From assembly GCF_000316035.1 (NCBI RefSeq), contig NZ_ANHX01000087.1, positions 1 to 56,904 on the forward strand: a DNA stretch of 56,904 bases, read 5' to 3'. The position numbers and the translations under genes are program-made. The notes beneath the pieces are model-generated. The model saw only the letters and a program-made list of their open reading frames with translations. It had not been told where the DNA came from and did no database searches. Below, one piece after another: positions 8,588-18,066 of the stretch (the stretch's first letter is position 1; each line of letters starts with the position of its first letter). This DNA is from Paenibacillus sp. PAMC 26794 (lineage in GTDB: Bacteria; Bacillota; Bacilli; Paenibacillales; Paenibacillaceae).

Positions 8588-10981
8588 TTGAGTTTGAATT
8601 GGAAGTTTAATCTACGTTTGAAAATGTTCGCAACCAAAGCAACAACCGCAGCGATGGCAACACTGCTGCTTGCTTCGCAAACACCAGGTTTTGCAGGCAG
8701 TGCATCAGCCGCGCAAGCAGAGCAGTTGACCGAAGCGACAACGGGGGAAAATGAACAACTAGACGCAACGAGCAATGACGTGCCTGAGGGAGCGAAAATC
8801 TCATCCAGGCAAGCCAGTAAAAATATACTGAAATTATTTCCATTGTTAAAAAAAGCAACGATCTCATCTGCACGATTCGATTCACCTAATTCCTATCCAC
8901 CGCCAGACTACAAGGCGTGGGAGATCGGGTTTCAGATTACACAAGGCAATCATACGTCGGGATTCAGTGGAACTGTACATGCAGGCACAGGGGAAGTGTT
9001 AAGTGTACATTTGCCGTCGGATATCCTGGATAAACATGTCTCGGAATCGGATGTGAAGTTAACCAAAGCTGAAGCTGAAGAAAAGGCCGAGGCATTGTTG
9101 TACCAAGCGATTCCAGGTCTTAAGGAAAGTGAATATGCTCCGCTTGGAGATCTGTATTCTTCCATTGAACAAGAGTCATTGTTTGGCAGAACAGAGTATC
9201 GATACGGGTACCAGTTAAAACATGATGGATTGTTATCTGATGCAGAGACAGTCTACATTAATGTGGATGAAAGTGGTTTGGTGACAGGTTACTCACGAGG
9301 TACTATCGAAGCCAAGTATCCCTCATCGAAACCGGCAGCTTCAGAAGAGAAGGCCAGACAGCAGTTTGAAGAACAGTTCGATGTGGAACTGGCTTATATC
9401 GCCAAAGATCGTCTATCTTCCAAACAGGGTCAGCAGTATTACCTTGCATATACACCAAAAAATATCAGTATCGTTCCGATTGAAGCCAATACGTTGGAGC
9501 GGATTAATACATTAACAGGTAAAGCTGTAGATAAAGATTCTTTGCAGCAGGATACGAAGTTAAAAGGTGATGTAACGCCTTTTGTCCCGGCCAATGGTAC
9601 GAGGTTAAATGTTCAGCAGGCCGCCAATCGGGTCGCAACGAACTTTGATATTCCCAAAGGTTATAAGCTTGAACATAGCCAGCTGGGCAAGGGATATTAC
9701 TCAAGTCCGAACAATCAGGTGTGGAGTCTGAGCTGGAGCGATCGAAGTGCCAATATGTCCTATATGTTCATGCGGGATATCTCAGCACAGGTAGATGCAG
9801 TAACCGGGCAGATCTACAGTTATACGATGATGCAACGAATCGGACCAGAGATGGAACAGGAGAAGCCGGCTGAGGAGAAGGCAGGCAAAATGGTAACCCG
9901 GAAGCAGGCTGAGAAACTGGCGATGGACACAGTGATTGCGCTAGTTCCAGATGCAACGGAGCAGTTCCGGCTGGCTAATGTGATTGAGGTGGACGATGCT
10001 CGCACATTTTTGTTCCAGCGCTATCTGAACGGAATTCCGGTTAAGGAAGATACGGCACAAGTACAGGTGTTGAACGACGGGACGATTAACGAGTTCTATA
10101 CGCGTATTGTGGCAACGCCTGAACAACTGCCGGCAGATGTTAAGCCAGCCATCAGTTATGAAGAGGCCAAGGCACTCTATCTGGAGGAGTTCAAGCTGAT
10201 CCTCGCATATTCCCGTTATGGCGGATATGGTACGAACGGTGGTCAAGTCATCCCAGCGGGGGTGAACCTTGCTTATATGCCTACACGTGATGAGAATTCG
10301 ATCTATGGCAACTATGAAGCGCTGGATGCGAACACAGGAGAATGGAAGCTTTTATACGGGGACACAAGCTCCGCAACCAAGGCTGAACCTACGGATATCT
10401 TGGGTCATGTGGCCGAAGCAGCTCTACGCAATATGACACAGCATGGCGTATTGCTTGCTGATGAGCAGGGACGCGTATTCCCGGATCGTGTGATCACCCG
10501 AGGAGATTGGTTTAACTATCTGGCAAGAGCGATTAATCCAAATATGGATCTGTACTACAGTGGGGACGGAGATGACAAGTTATACGCTGATGTGACACCT
10601 GATAGTCCTTATTATAAGGCAGTTCGGGCATTAATCGATCAGCGCTGGCTTGCCGGAGCGGACCCTGAACAGAATTTGAATCCGCAAGAAGAGATGACAC
10701 GTGAAGAATTGGCAGTGCTGCTTGTACGTATTTTACGCTATGAGAAGCTGGCCGGATTCTATACGTTGCCATCGGATCTTCCCAACATTGCGGATGCCAG
10801 TGCCATTACGAGTAAGGGAGCGGTTTCCCTGAGTCTGAAGCTGGGATTGCTTCCTTCGATTGAAGGACGATTCATGCCTGCACGCAAAGTGACGGTAGCT
10901 GAAGCGTCACAGGTATTGGAACGGCTTGCCAAGCTTCAAGGTAAGACAGATACGTTTATGAGTGGTAATCGCCTGTATTAG
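8588..10981 (+). CDS. Secreted YcdB/YcdC-type protein with S-layer homology domains
   Basis: Exported surface protein of 797 residues. A signal peptide is visible (basic start, then ATTAAMATLLLAS and cleavage near SASAA, about residue 40). The middle ~500 residues carry repeated PepSY-like units of the YcdB/YcdC family, recognisable from recurring phrases such as LTKAEAEEKAEALLYQ, TRKQAEKLAMDTV and SYEEAKALY. The C-terminal ~190 residues contain about three SLH repeats (VFPDRVITRGDWFNYLARAI, LYADVTPDSPYYKAV, MTREELAVLLVRIL), which bind secondary cell-wall polymer. The TTG start at 8588 has an AAGGGAGAGGT site 6 bases upstream. The function is not established; a chaperone or protease-inhibitor role is only suggested by PepSY. 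It is flanked by terminators and so is monocistronic. Confidence 0.85.
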   Translation: MSLNWKFNLRLKMFATKATTAAMATLLLASQTPGFAGSASAAQAEQLTEATTGENEQLDATSNDVPEGAKISSRQASKNILKLFPLLKKATISSARFDSPNSYPPPDYKAWEIGFQITQGNHTSGFSGTVHAGTGEVLSVHLPSDILDKHVSESDVKLTKAEAEEKAEALLYQAIPGLKESEYAPLGDLYSSIEQESLFGRTEYRYGYQLKHDGLLSDAETVYINVDESGLVTGYSRGTIEAKYPSSKPAASEEKARQQFEEQFDVELAYIAKDRLSSKQGQQYYLAYTPKNISIVPIEANTLERINTLTGKAVDKDSLQQDTKLKGDVTPFVPANGTRLNVQQAANRVATNFDIPKGYKLEHSQLGKGYYSSPNNQVWSLSWSDRSANMSYMFMRDISAQVDAVTGQIYSYTMMQRIGPEMEQEKPAEEKAGKMVTRKQAEKLAMDTVIALVPDATEQFRLANVIEVDDARTFLFQRYLNGIPVKEDTAQVQVLNDGTINEFYTRIVATPEQLPADVKPAISYEEAKALYLEEFKLILAYSRYGGYGTNGGQVIPAGVNLAYMPTRDENSIYGNYEALDANTGEWKLLYGDTSSATKAEPTDILGHVAEAALRNMTQHGVLLADEQGRVFPDRVITRGDWFNYLARAINPNMDLYYSGDGDDKLYADVTPDSPYYKAVRALIDQRWLAGADPEQNLNPQEEMTREELAVLLVRILRYEKLAGFYTLPSDLPNIADASAITSKGAVSLSLKLGLLPSIEGRFMPARKVTVAEASQVLERLAKLQGKTDTFMSGNRLY

Positions 10982-11061
10982 ATGATGAACCACTCATATC
11001 GTGACCAAACGAATCATAGGATGAAGATAACGGGTAGTCGTGATTTATTGAACTGAAGATG

Positions 11062-11090
11062 AAAGGGACCTTCCATAGAAGGTCTCTTTT
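11062..11090 (+). terminator. Rho-independent terminator
   Basis: A 12-bp stem (11062-11073 with 11078-11089, one G-T pair) with a CATA loop and a short T run follows the SLH protein gene. Confidence 0.8.
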
Positions 11091-11306
11091 GATTTAATTT
11101 TTACAAAAATTATATAATTTCAACTAACATTTACACGATAACGGAGAGGTCAGAAATAACTTGAGGAAGCGAAGCGTGCGCCTTTATCACCGGATTTTTC
11201 CTTTTGAATAAAGGATCAAAAAAATCTGGGGATAACAGCGATCGGAAAGTTGTTCTGACATCGGAGTGTTCGTGTAAATATTCTTTAGTTGAAATGATAT
11301 AGAAGA

Positions 11307-11334
11307 ATGACGACAGAGCCTTTTGTGATACAAT
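11307..11334 (+). promoter_or_regulatory. Candidate sigma-A promoter of the transglutaminase gene
   Basis: ATGACG (11307-11312) lies 16 bases from TACAAT (11329-11334), which carries an extended -10 TG at 11326-11327. It lies 40 bases before the start codon. The rest of the ~390-base gap (10982-11373) holds only the preceding terminator and unassigned AT-rich sequence. Confidence 0.5.
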
Positions 11335-11373
11335 AGGGCGTGAGAACTTTGCAAAGAAGGGTGGGTTCCTTTC

Positions 11374-12501
11374 ATGGGTAAGAACGGGAAACGAATTATC
11401 ACCATACTGCTGGCAGGCTGTCTGATTGCTGTAGCGTTACCACGTACGGTTGATCTGGATCAACTGTATGCTGCATCAGGAACATCAGATATATCCACGG
11501 CAACAGATTTGCGCCAGACCTTGCTTACCGCAATGTCACAGCGAACGGAGGAACTTGTTTTTACATACAAAGGCAATGTGAAAGGCCTCAAAAAACAATT
11601 ACAAACCTCCATTGATGAGGCAATGAAGAGTGACCCCTATATCCAATATACCGTTAAAAGTTATGCATTTAATTATAAAGGCTCCAATGTGTCGGCCGAG
11701 GTGCATGTGACTCTCTCCTATCGGGAGACCAAGGAGCAGACCGATTATGTGAATCGTAAAGTCACAAATGTGTTGAAAGAAATCATCAAACCAGGCATGA
11801 CGGATCATGAGAAGGTCAAGGTCATTCATGATTGGATTGTGCTTAACCTTTCCTACGATACTTCGTTGAAGAAATATACGGCCTACGACGGGCTTGTTAC
11901 AGGCAGTACCGTCTGTCAGGGGTATTCACTGCTGGCATATCGGATGCTGGAGCGAGTAGGTATCGATAACAGGATTGTGGAAGGTACAGCGGGCGGGCAG
12001 CTTCATGCCTGGAATATCGTGAACCTGGACGACAAGTGGTATCACATGGATACCACCTGGGATGATCCTACCCCTGACCGCAAAGGTAAGGTTAGCCACA
12101 GCTATTATTTGCTGAGCGATGATGAGATGGCACGTGACCATATCTGGACAGGCAAAAGCAAGTACCCCGCTGCGTCAGCCCCATATCGAGAAGCTTTATT
12201 AAAGCTGGTGAAGGCCGGAGATAGCAAAAAAGCCGCTTATCAGAAGCTGTACCATGCTCTGGACTATTCCCTGTATGATGAACAGGATGCTGTTAAAGGC
12301 CGTGCTGCGCTGAAGACCAAAGTTCAGAGTAAGCTGAAGGAAGGCGGAACCTCGCTGACATTCAGGTACAAGGGTACGGAGGCTGGACTGATTGAAGATT
12401 TGCAGGATTTGTACCAGCTTGGCATGAAATCGATATCTTATTATGTGTCCAAAATGGAAGGTACTGCGGATCTGCGCGTCAAAATTAACTGGACGTTATG
12501 A
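11374..12501 (+). CDS. Secreted transglutaminase-like domain protein
   Basis: Exported protein of 375 residues with an N-terminal signal peptide (IITILLAGCLIAVAL). Residues ~155-235 form a transglutaminase-like cysteine-protease core with catalytic Cys181 (STVCQGYS), His211 (QLHAWN) and Asp226 (MDTTWDDP), so the triad is intact. The flanking regions share the phrase FxYKG (FTYKGNVKGLKKQL at ~62 and FRYKGTEAGLIEDL at ~331), suggesting two copies of a small accessory domain around the core. Such proteins are thought to act on cell-wall or extracellular peptides; the substrate here is unknown. The ATG is preceded by AAGAAGGGTGGG. Confidence 0.85.
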   Translation: MGKNGKRIITILLAGCLIAVALPRTVDLDQLYAASGTSDISTATDLRQTLLTAMSQRTEELVFTYKGNVKGLKKQLQTSIDEAMKSDPYIQYTVKSYAFNYKGSNVSAEVHVTLSYRETKEQTDYVNRKVTNVLKEIIKPGMTDHEKVKVIHDWIVLNLSYDTSLKKYTAYDGLVTGSTVCQGYSLLAYRMLERVGIDNRIVEGTAGGQLHAWNIVNLDDKWYHMDTTWDDPTPDRKGKVSHSYYLLSDDEMARDHIWTGKSKYPAASAPYREALLKLVKAGDSKKAAYQKLYHALDYSLYDEQDAVKGRAALKTKVQSKLKEGGTSLTFRYKGTEAGLIEDLQDLYQLGMKSISYYVSKMEGTADLRVKINWTL

Positions 12502-12550
12502 TGAAAGAGAATGGACTGACGTTTATAAATAGACACACCTGTTGGTGATC

Positions 12551-12581
12551 AAGGACGCTCATTTGATGAGCGTTCTTTTTT
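12551..12581 (+). terminator. Rho-independent terminator
   Basis: A 12-bp stem (12551-12562 with 12566-12577, one G-T pair) has a TTG loop and runs into T. It follows the transglutaminase-like gene. Confidence 0.85.
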
Positions 12582-12701
12582 ATCTTTTTATGAATGCCCT
12601 TAGATATTCCGAAAAATAGGCTGTATATTTTTTGTATATGTTGCTTTGATATTGTTAATTTTGGTGTTTACCAATGAACAATGAGGAGGGCGTGTACAAA
12701 A

Positions 12702-15700
12702 ATGAAGAAAAAAGTGAGCATCGTGGTCATTGCGCTGTTATTGATCACGCAAATGATGCAAGGCTGGTTATTTTCACCAAACATATATGCTGAGGATACA
12801 ACAACAGAAACAGAGACAGTGGAGGCACTATCGGAAAACAATACAGTTGAAGCTGCGGGATTTGATCTTGACCAAGATGAGGCGGCGAATGTAATGACTA
12901 TGGCTGCTGCCGATGCTTCTTCGCAAGAAATCACGGATAAATTGATTACGTCGGTTCAGATTTATAATCAAATACCGAAAGACGATGGAAACGGAACGGT
13001 TCAGCCTCAAGGGGATGAAATTGAGAACGTCAGACCAAGTATCAAGGATGAGGTAGCTGTCTTCTTCCAATGGGCATTACCCAACGATTCTCATACGTAT
13101 GGAGCAGGTTCCACGTATACATTTGACCTACCCAACAAGTTCAAGATTGAGTCAACGTTAACAGGAACGCTGGACGGCGATGTAGGGGAGTATGTTGTTA
13201 ATCCGGACGGTAAGGTCACGTTTACGTTTAACGATCAGATCGTTGGATCGAAATTGGAAGGTAACTTCTACGTGTGGATCAAGTTCGATGAGAGCAAGAT
13301 GGACGGTGGCTTGAAGCAGCCGATCGAATTTGATTTCATACATGATGGTGCGGTTACGTTGAATGTACATTTTTCCAATACAGCCAAGGATGAACTTACG
13401 AAATCAGGACTTGCAAATAATAACAATTTCAACTCAGATGAAATTACATGGACGGTAGATTTTAACCAAGGGGAAAAGAAAATCAAAAATGCCGTTCTGA
13501 ATGATACACTCCCGGCAGGTCTGGAGCTTAAAGGGAATATTGAGATTCGTGAATTGCAGGTTCAATTGAACGGAACTGTCAAAGAAGGAGCTATAGACCG
13601 AACAGCAACTCAGTTTCCAATTAGCCTTGGTGATATCGAGAAGGCTTACCGGGTGACGTATACAACGAGTATTAAAGCCCCGACGAGCGGAACTTTTACT
13701 AACGTTCCATATGAAAATAAGGTAGAGCTTACAGGGGATCAGATGGATATAGAAACAGGCATCGGTAGGGTTACGGTGAGTTTTAATGAGCCCTTGAACA
13801 AATCCGGGCAAGATAGTGCGTATGATCCGGTGACCCAGACGATCACATGGAAAGTGCAATACAATTACAATCAACAGTCAATTGCTCAGACGAATGCATG
13901 GATTGAAGACCGTTTTGATACGGCAAAACAGGAATTGGTTCCAGGTTCGTTAAAAGTAAATCAAGTGAATATTGATTCTAGCGGAAAGCCTGCGGGGACT
14001 ACTCTGATAGCTCCAGAATATTATACACTGCAAGGAGTCGGTACGAGCTTCGATGAAGGATTAAGGCTACAATTTAAGAATAACATCAACGAGGCTTATG
14101 AGATTGAATATCAAACGAAGTCTATTGACCGTGTGTATGCAGACACTACCGTATCCAATACGGTGAAGATGTATGATGGGACTGAAAAAGAAGGCAAGAG
14201 AGATATTCAGGAAGTTATTTTTACAAAGAGTGTAAAAGACGAAAACTTCAGCACAAAAGAAATTGAATGGCAGATTGTGTTGAACCGTGATTTGAAGGAA
14301 ATGACGGACATCGTCATTACGGACAATTACGAAGGAAGAAATATGAAACTGATTCCAGGCAGTCTGCAAATTACTGGGGATCAGCAGGATCAGTTTGAAC
14401 TTGTGCCAGTTGCTGATCCAAATGATGTGAACTTTGAAAAAGGGTTTACGATTAAAATGAAGCCAAACGGTATGATCAATAAAGAGCATGTGATCACCTA
14501 TACGACAAGCTTTGATCCAACAGCAGCTAACAAGCCCACCGACAATGAGTATCGGAATAACGCTACGCTGAATTGGAAAGAGGCGAATGTAGCGCAAGCT
14601 TCTATTACCAAATCGGCTGTGGTCCAACTGCAAAGTTATACGATTGAGAACGGTAATAAAAAAGGCGAATATAGCGCCAAAGACAAAATCATCACCTGGA
14701 CGATTGATGTGAATTATAATTTATACGATATCCAGAATGCCATTCTCAAGGATGCGTATACAGGTAATCAATCTTTTGTAGACGGATCTTTGAAGGTGAA
14801 TAAGCTCTTGTTGGAGGGAGAGAACAATGTCACCGCAATTGGTGATGAGGTTACACTTGCAGCAGGGCAATTCCAATTGAACGATGACGGTAAAGGCTTG
14901 GTTTTAGACCTCGGTAACATTGGAAAAGAAGCCTATCGTATTGTATATAAAACAAGTCTGGATGGGGAATTTGATGTTGAAGGCACATACTCCAATCATG
15001 CAACGCTGAACGATGGCAATGGTGGCCCATTGCGATTCGAAAAAACGGTGCAAGTGACACCCGCCCATGGTGGGGTATACGTACAGAAAACAGGACAGCA
15101 GATCGGTTCAACGGATAAAGCTTCGTGGACGGTAAATATCAACCCGAGCCAATCCTATATTGCAGCAGGGTCCATATTAACAGACACGTTATCGGAGAAC
15201 CAAATTTTGCTTGCCGATACGTTGAAGTTATATGAAACGGATCTGCCTGCCGACAATTCAGGCAATGTATCGACCAAGGCAGGAATGGTTGATGACAATG
15301 AGTATGACCTGATCGTGGAGGGTAACAAATTTACCTTCACCTTTAAAAATGAAATAAAAACCGCTTATATTTTGGAATATCAATCCTTTATTAATGCCGA
15401 TAGTGGGGACAAAATTGAAAATAAAGTTGAATTTGCAGGTCAATCGTCCTCGGTGAAGGATTCAGATCAGGAGAGTGGTATTCGTGTTTACATGGCGGGT
15501 GCTGGCGGTGGTGCATCTACGGGTGTAGGTACACTTACGATCCACAAAATCGATGATGCCAGTCTTCCACTAGAGGGAGCGGTATTCGCGATCTATAATG
15601 CTTCGGGAACAACGCTGCTGGAAACGTTGAAACCGACAGATGCGAAGGGTGAAACGACGACCTCTCGAAAATACAGATTACATGCAACCGATGGGGTAGC

Positions 15701-17186
15701 CTATAAGTTGAAGGAAGTTTCAGCACCAGCGGGATACTTGATTGATGCAGACTATGGTGCTGCTACAGGGAAAACGATTCAGTTTAAAGATGCTGACGCA
15801 TCATTTGAAGTGGTTAACCAGAAAATCCGTCAAGGTTTCCAGTTAACCAAGGTGGATGCTGCTGACAGCACGAAAACGCTAAAAGGTGCAACATTCGAAC
15901 TGTATCTGAAAAATGGTCAAACCAGACAGTTGATTGATACGATAACTTCGGGTGAGGATGGAAAGATCGGAGCAACAGATCTGGAGCCAGGGGAGTATGA
16001 ATTGATCGAGGTCGAGGCACCTGAATTCTATCAGTTGGATTCAACGCCGATACCTCTTACCATTGTAGCCAATCAAACCCAGATTGTTACGCTCACACAT
16101 ACCAATACGCAGGGCACAGATGCCAAGCTGGTGGTGACCAAAGTGAACGCCAAGGATCAATCCGTGTTAGCTGGAATCGAATTCGAACTGCGTGATAGTA
16201 CAAATGCAGTGGTTGACACACAGGTTACGAATATCAATGGGGTCATTGAATTTGATAACTTGCCGTATGGCCCATATACATTGGTAGAGACCAAGGCAGA
16301 AGGCTTTGTTATTGAACAGCCGGAGACGCTTGTATCTATTACCAAACCGGAAACTCAATTAACCATTGAAAATAAAAAAAATGATCGTTCCGTGAAATTG
16401 ATTAAAACCAATGCGGGTCGAACTCAGCACCTTCAGGGAGCAGTGTTTGAATTACGGGCCCAAACTGCATTGATGGATGCAAATGGGAATTGGGAGTTCC
16501 ACAAGGTAACAGGTCTAGATGAAGCTACACTGACAACCAATCAACAAGGTGAAATTGTACTTGAAGACTTGGATATCAATAAATATCAGTTGGTTGAAAT
16601 AAAAGCACCTAACGGATATGCCTTAGACACAACACCCGTACCATTTGAAATTACGAACATACAAACCGAAGCTGTAGTTGTGGAAAAAACGAATCAGGTT
16701 ATCCCGGTTTCGGGTGGGTCGAGTGGACCTTATAATCCGGGAACACCTACTACGGGCGTGACACCAGATCCGGAGAAACCGGTAACTCCGGAACCAGGAA
16801 CGCCAAATCCGTCGGTTCCAGGCACGGTTGTAACTGAACCTACAGAGTCTGGGGGAGAAACCCAAAGTCCGACAGATGAAGATTCCGGGGTAGTGCCACC
16901 GACATCAGGCGTTTCCAACGGTGACGACACTGCACCTCCAGTTGGGGATACAGATGCACCGGATGGGGATGGTGCACTCGCACCTCCTGCTGGAACGGAT
17001 ACAGATGGATCACAGGGCAATGGAAATTCTGCATCACAGTCAAAAGGAAATTCTGGATCTCAGGGAATGCTGCCACAAACAGGTGAAGAGAGCACAGTGG
17101 CTTACACTGCTGTGGGCATCATGCTGATGGCGCTAGGTAGCGCGGGATTCATGTACTTCCGCCGCAGACAACAGCTTCAACGCTAG
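12702..17186 (+). CDS. LPXTG-anchored collagen-adhesin-like surface protein with SpaA domains
   Basis: Cell-wall-anchored protein of 1,494 residues. In order: signal peptide (to ~32, ending NIYAED); an SdrC/collagen-binding-type Ig domain (~45-230); five tandem ~140-residue adhesin repeats, each opening with a variant of ITWTVDFN (near residues 247, 380, 519, 663 and 806) and closing with a YxIxYxT strand; four SpaA/Cna-B domains (from ~942, 1045, 1142 and 1231) with E-box phrases LKEVSAPAGY, LIEVEAPEFY, LVETKAEGF and LVEIKAPNGY, expected to form internal isopeptide bonds; a Pro/Thr/Gly/Ser stalk (~1330-1450); and the sorting signal LPQTG (~1457), a hydrophobic helix and RRRQQ. The ATG at 12702 follows GAGGAGGG. 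The convergent sortase gene is its likely anchoring enzyme. The ligand is unknown. Confidence 0.92.
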   Translation: MKKKVSIVVIALLLITQMMQGWLFSPNIYAEDTTTETETVEALSENNTVEAAGFDLDQDEAANVMTMAAADASSQEITDKLITSVQIYNQIPKDDGNGTVQPQGDEIENVRPSIKDEVAVFFQWALPNDSHTYGAGSTYTFDLPNKFKIESTLTGTLDGDVGEYVVNPDGKVTFTFNDQIVGSKLEGNFYVWIKFDESKMDGGLKQPIEFDFIHDGAVTLNVHFSNTAKDELTKSGLANNNNFNSDEITWTVDFNQGEKKIKNAVLNDTLPAGLELKGNIEIRELQVQLNGTVKEGAIDRTATQFPISLGDIEKAYRVTYTTSIKAPTSGTFTNVPYENKVELTGDQMDIETGIGRVTVSFNEPLNKSGQDSAYDPVTQTITWKVQYNYNQQSIAQTNAWIEDRFDTAKQELVPGSLKVNQVNIDSSGKPAGTTLIAPEYYTLQGVGTSFDEGLRLQFKNNINEAYEIEYQTKSIDRVYADTTVSNTVKMYDGTEKEGKRDIQEVIFTKSVKDENFSTKEIEWQIVLNRDLKEMTDIVITDNYEGRNMKLIPGSLQITGDQQDQFELVPVADPNDVNFEKGFTIKMKPNGMINKEHVITYTTSFDPTAANKPTDNEYRNNATLNWKEANVAQASITKSAVVQLQSYTIENGNKKGEYSAKDKIITWTIDVNYNLYDIQNAILKDAYTGNQSFVDGSLKVNKLLLEGENNVTAIGDEVTLAAGQFQLNDDGKGLVLDLGNIGKEAYRIVYKTSLDGEFDVEGTYSNHATLNDGNGGPLRFEKTVQVTPAHGGVYVQKTGQQIGSTDKASWTVNINPSQSYIAAGSILTDTLSENQILLADTLKLYETDLPADNSGNVSTKAGMVDDNEYDLIVEGNKFTFTFKNEIKTAYILEYQSFINADSGDKIENKVEFAGQSSSVKDSDQESGIRVYMAGAGGGASTGVGTLTIHKIDDASLPLEGAVFAIYNASGTTLLETLKPTDAKGETTTSRKYRLHATDGVAYKLKEVSAPAGYLIDADYGAATGKTIQFKDADASFEVVNQKIRQGFQLTKVDAADSTKTLKGATFELYLKNGQTRQLIDTITSGEDGKIGATDLEPGEYELIEVEAPEFYQLDSTPIPLTIVANQTQIVTLTHTNTQGTDAKLVVTKVNAKDQSVLAGIEFELRDSTNAVVDTQVTNINGVIEFDNLPYGPYTLVETKAEGFVIEQPETLVSITKPETQLTIENKKNDRSVKLIKTNAGRTQHLQGAVFELRAQTALMDANGNWEFHKVTGLDEATLTTNQQGEIVLEDLDINKYQLVEIKAPNGYALDTTPVPFEITNIQTEAVVVEKTNQVIPVSGGSSGPYNPGTPTTGVTPDPEKPVTPEPGTPNPSVPGTVVTEPTESGGETQSPTDEDSGVVPPTSGVSNGDDTAPPVGDTDAPDGDGALAPPAGTDTDGSQGNGNSASQSKGNSGSQGMLPQTGEESTVAYTAVGIMLMALGSAGFMYFRRRQQLQR

Positions 17187-17227
17187 ATCGAAACAAGCAG
17201 TATCTAAGATTCATCGTGTGTAGATAG

Positions 17228-17295
17228 AAATACCCTCTAGCAATCACTACGAAGACTTAGCGTCGACGTGTGAGTATGCTAGAGGGTATTTTTTG
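17228..17295. terminator. Bidirectional terminator between adhesin and sortase genes
   Basis: A perfect 15-bp inverted repeat (17228-17242 with 17277-17291) encloses an unusually long 34-base loop, with a T run on the plus side (17289-17294). It lies between two convergent genes. Confidence 0.7.
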
Positions 17296-17312
17296 GTGAT
17301 ATTTAGGAAGGA

Positions 17313-17954
17313 TCAAGTCCCCGTAACCTCCGGACTCACTTCAATAGCTCTTACAATTAGGCGATGTGTTGGATTGACGAGTGGATCACAGGTAATCAAG
17401 GTAAGGACCTGTCCAAGTCCGGGATCTTCCAGCACAGATAAGTCATTTGGCTCCACAACGGATATCTGATCTACCTTGTACTGGATAATCGTTCGATCTG
17501 CCAGGGTGACTTCCATTGAATCACCAATCTGGAGTTCTCCCAGACGATTGAACAGTCGTCCTTTTTTGTGGGCGCGATGAGCGGCTATGGCAGCATTACC
17601 TTTGTTACCGATACTAGTAGTTTCGACAAGATGGGCTGCAGCTACCTTCATATTGTCCTCCGTTGCACCCTCCAGAATCGGTAAGCGGACATCAATTTTG
17701 TCAATCGATAGCACCCCTAACGTATGCGAAGAGACCTCTTGCACTGTAGCTGTATTGTCAGTAGTTGGATCGGTAGAAGCTGCATCCTGTATACCTTGTT
17801 CAAAGGAGTGATTAAGCTTAGACAAGCCGTTTTGCAATTGCTCCAGATCGTTCATGACACGGGTTTGCTGCCAGTCATAATATGTTTCCCGCAGGAAAGG
17901 AAAGCTGATGATCAGAATGCCCATTAGAACGAGCAGGATAGAGAATTTTTTCAT
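17313..17954 (-). CDS. Sortase, class D type
   Basis: Membrane-bound cysteine transpeptidase of 213 residues that would cleave LPXTG-type signals and attach surface proteins to peptidoglycan. An N-terminal signal anchor (ILLVLMGILIISFPFL) precedes the sortase barrel. The catalytic residues are visible: His in AAHRAHKKGRLF (~127), Cys189 in TLITC and Arg202 in LIVRA. The opening LGVLSIDKIDVRLPILEG is typical of classes D/E. The ATG has an ACAGGAG site. Convergent placement next to an LPQTG protein supports a dedicated enzyme-substrate pair. Class D is assigned by overall similarity and short length, without an alignment. Confidence 0.9.
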   Translation of the reverse strand: MKKFSILLVLMGILIISFPFLRETYYDWQQTRVMNDLEQLQNGLSKLNHSFEQGIQDAASTDPTTDNTATVQEVSSHTLGVLSIDKIDVRLPILEGATEDNMKVAAAHLVETTSIGNKGNAAIAAHRAHKKGRLFNRLGELQIGDSMEVTLADRTIIQYKVDQISVVEPNDLSVLEDPGLGQVLTLITCDPLVNPTHRLIVRAIEVSPEVTGT

Positions 17955-18066
17955 TATACATCAACTCCTGTTGTCCAAGAAAAATAGTATACCTTTCTCT
18001 ATTCTACTTACGGATCTATACAAAATATGGACAGGGACGAAAGGACGTACAGAAATGTTGGAGCTA

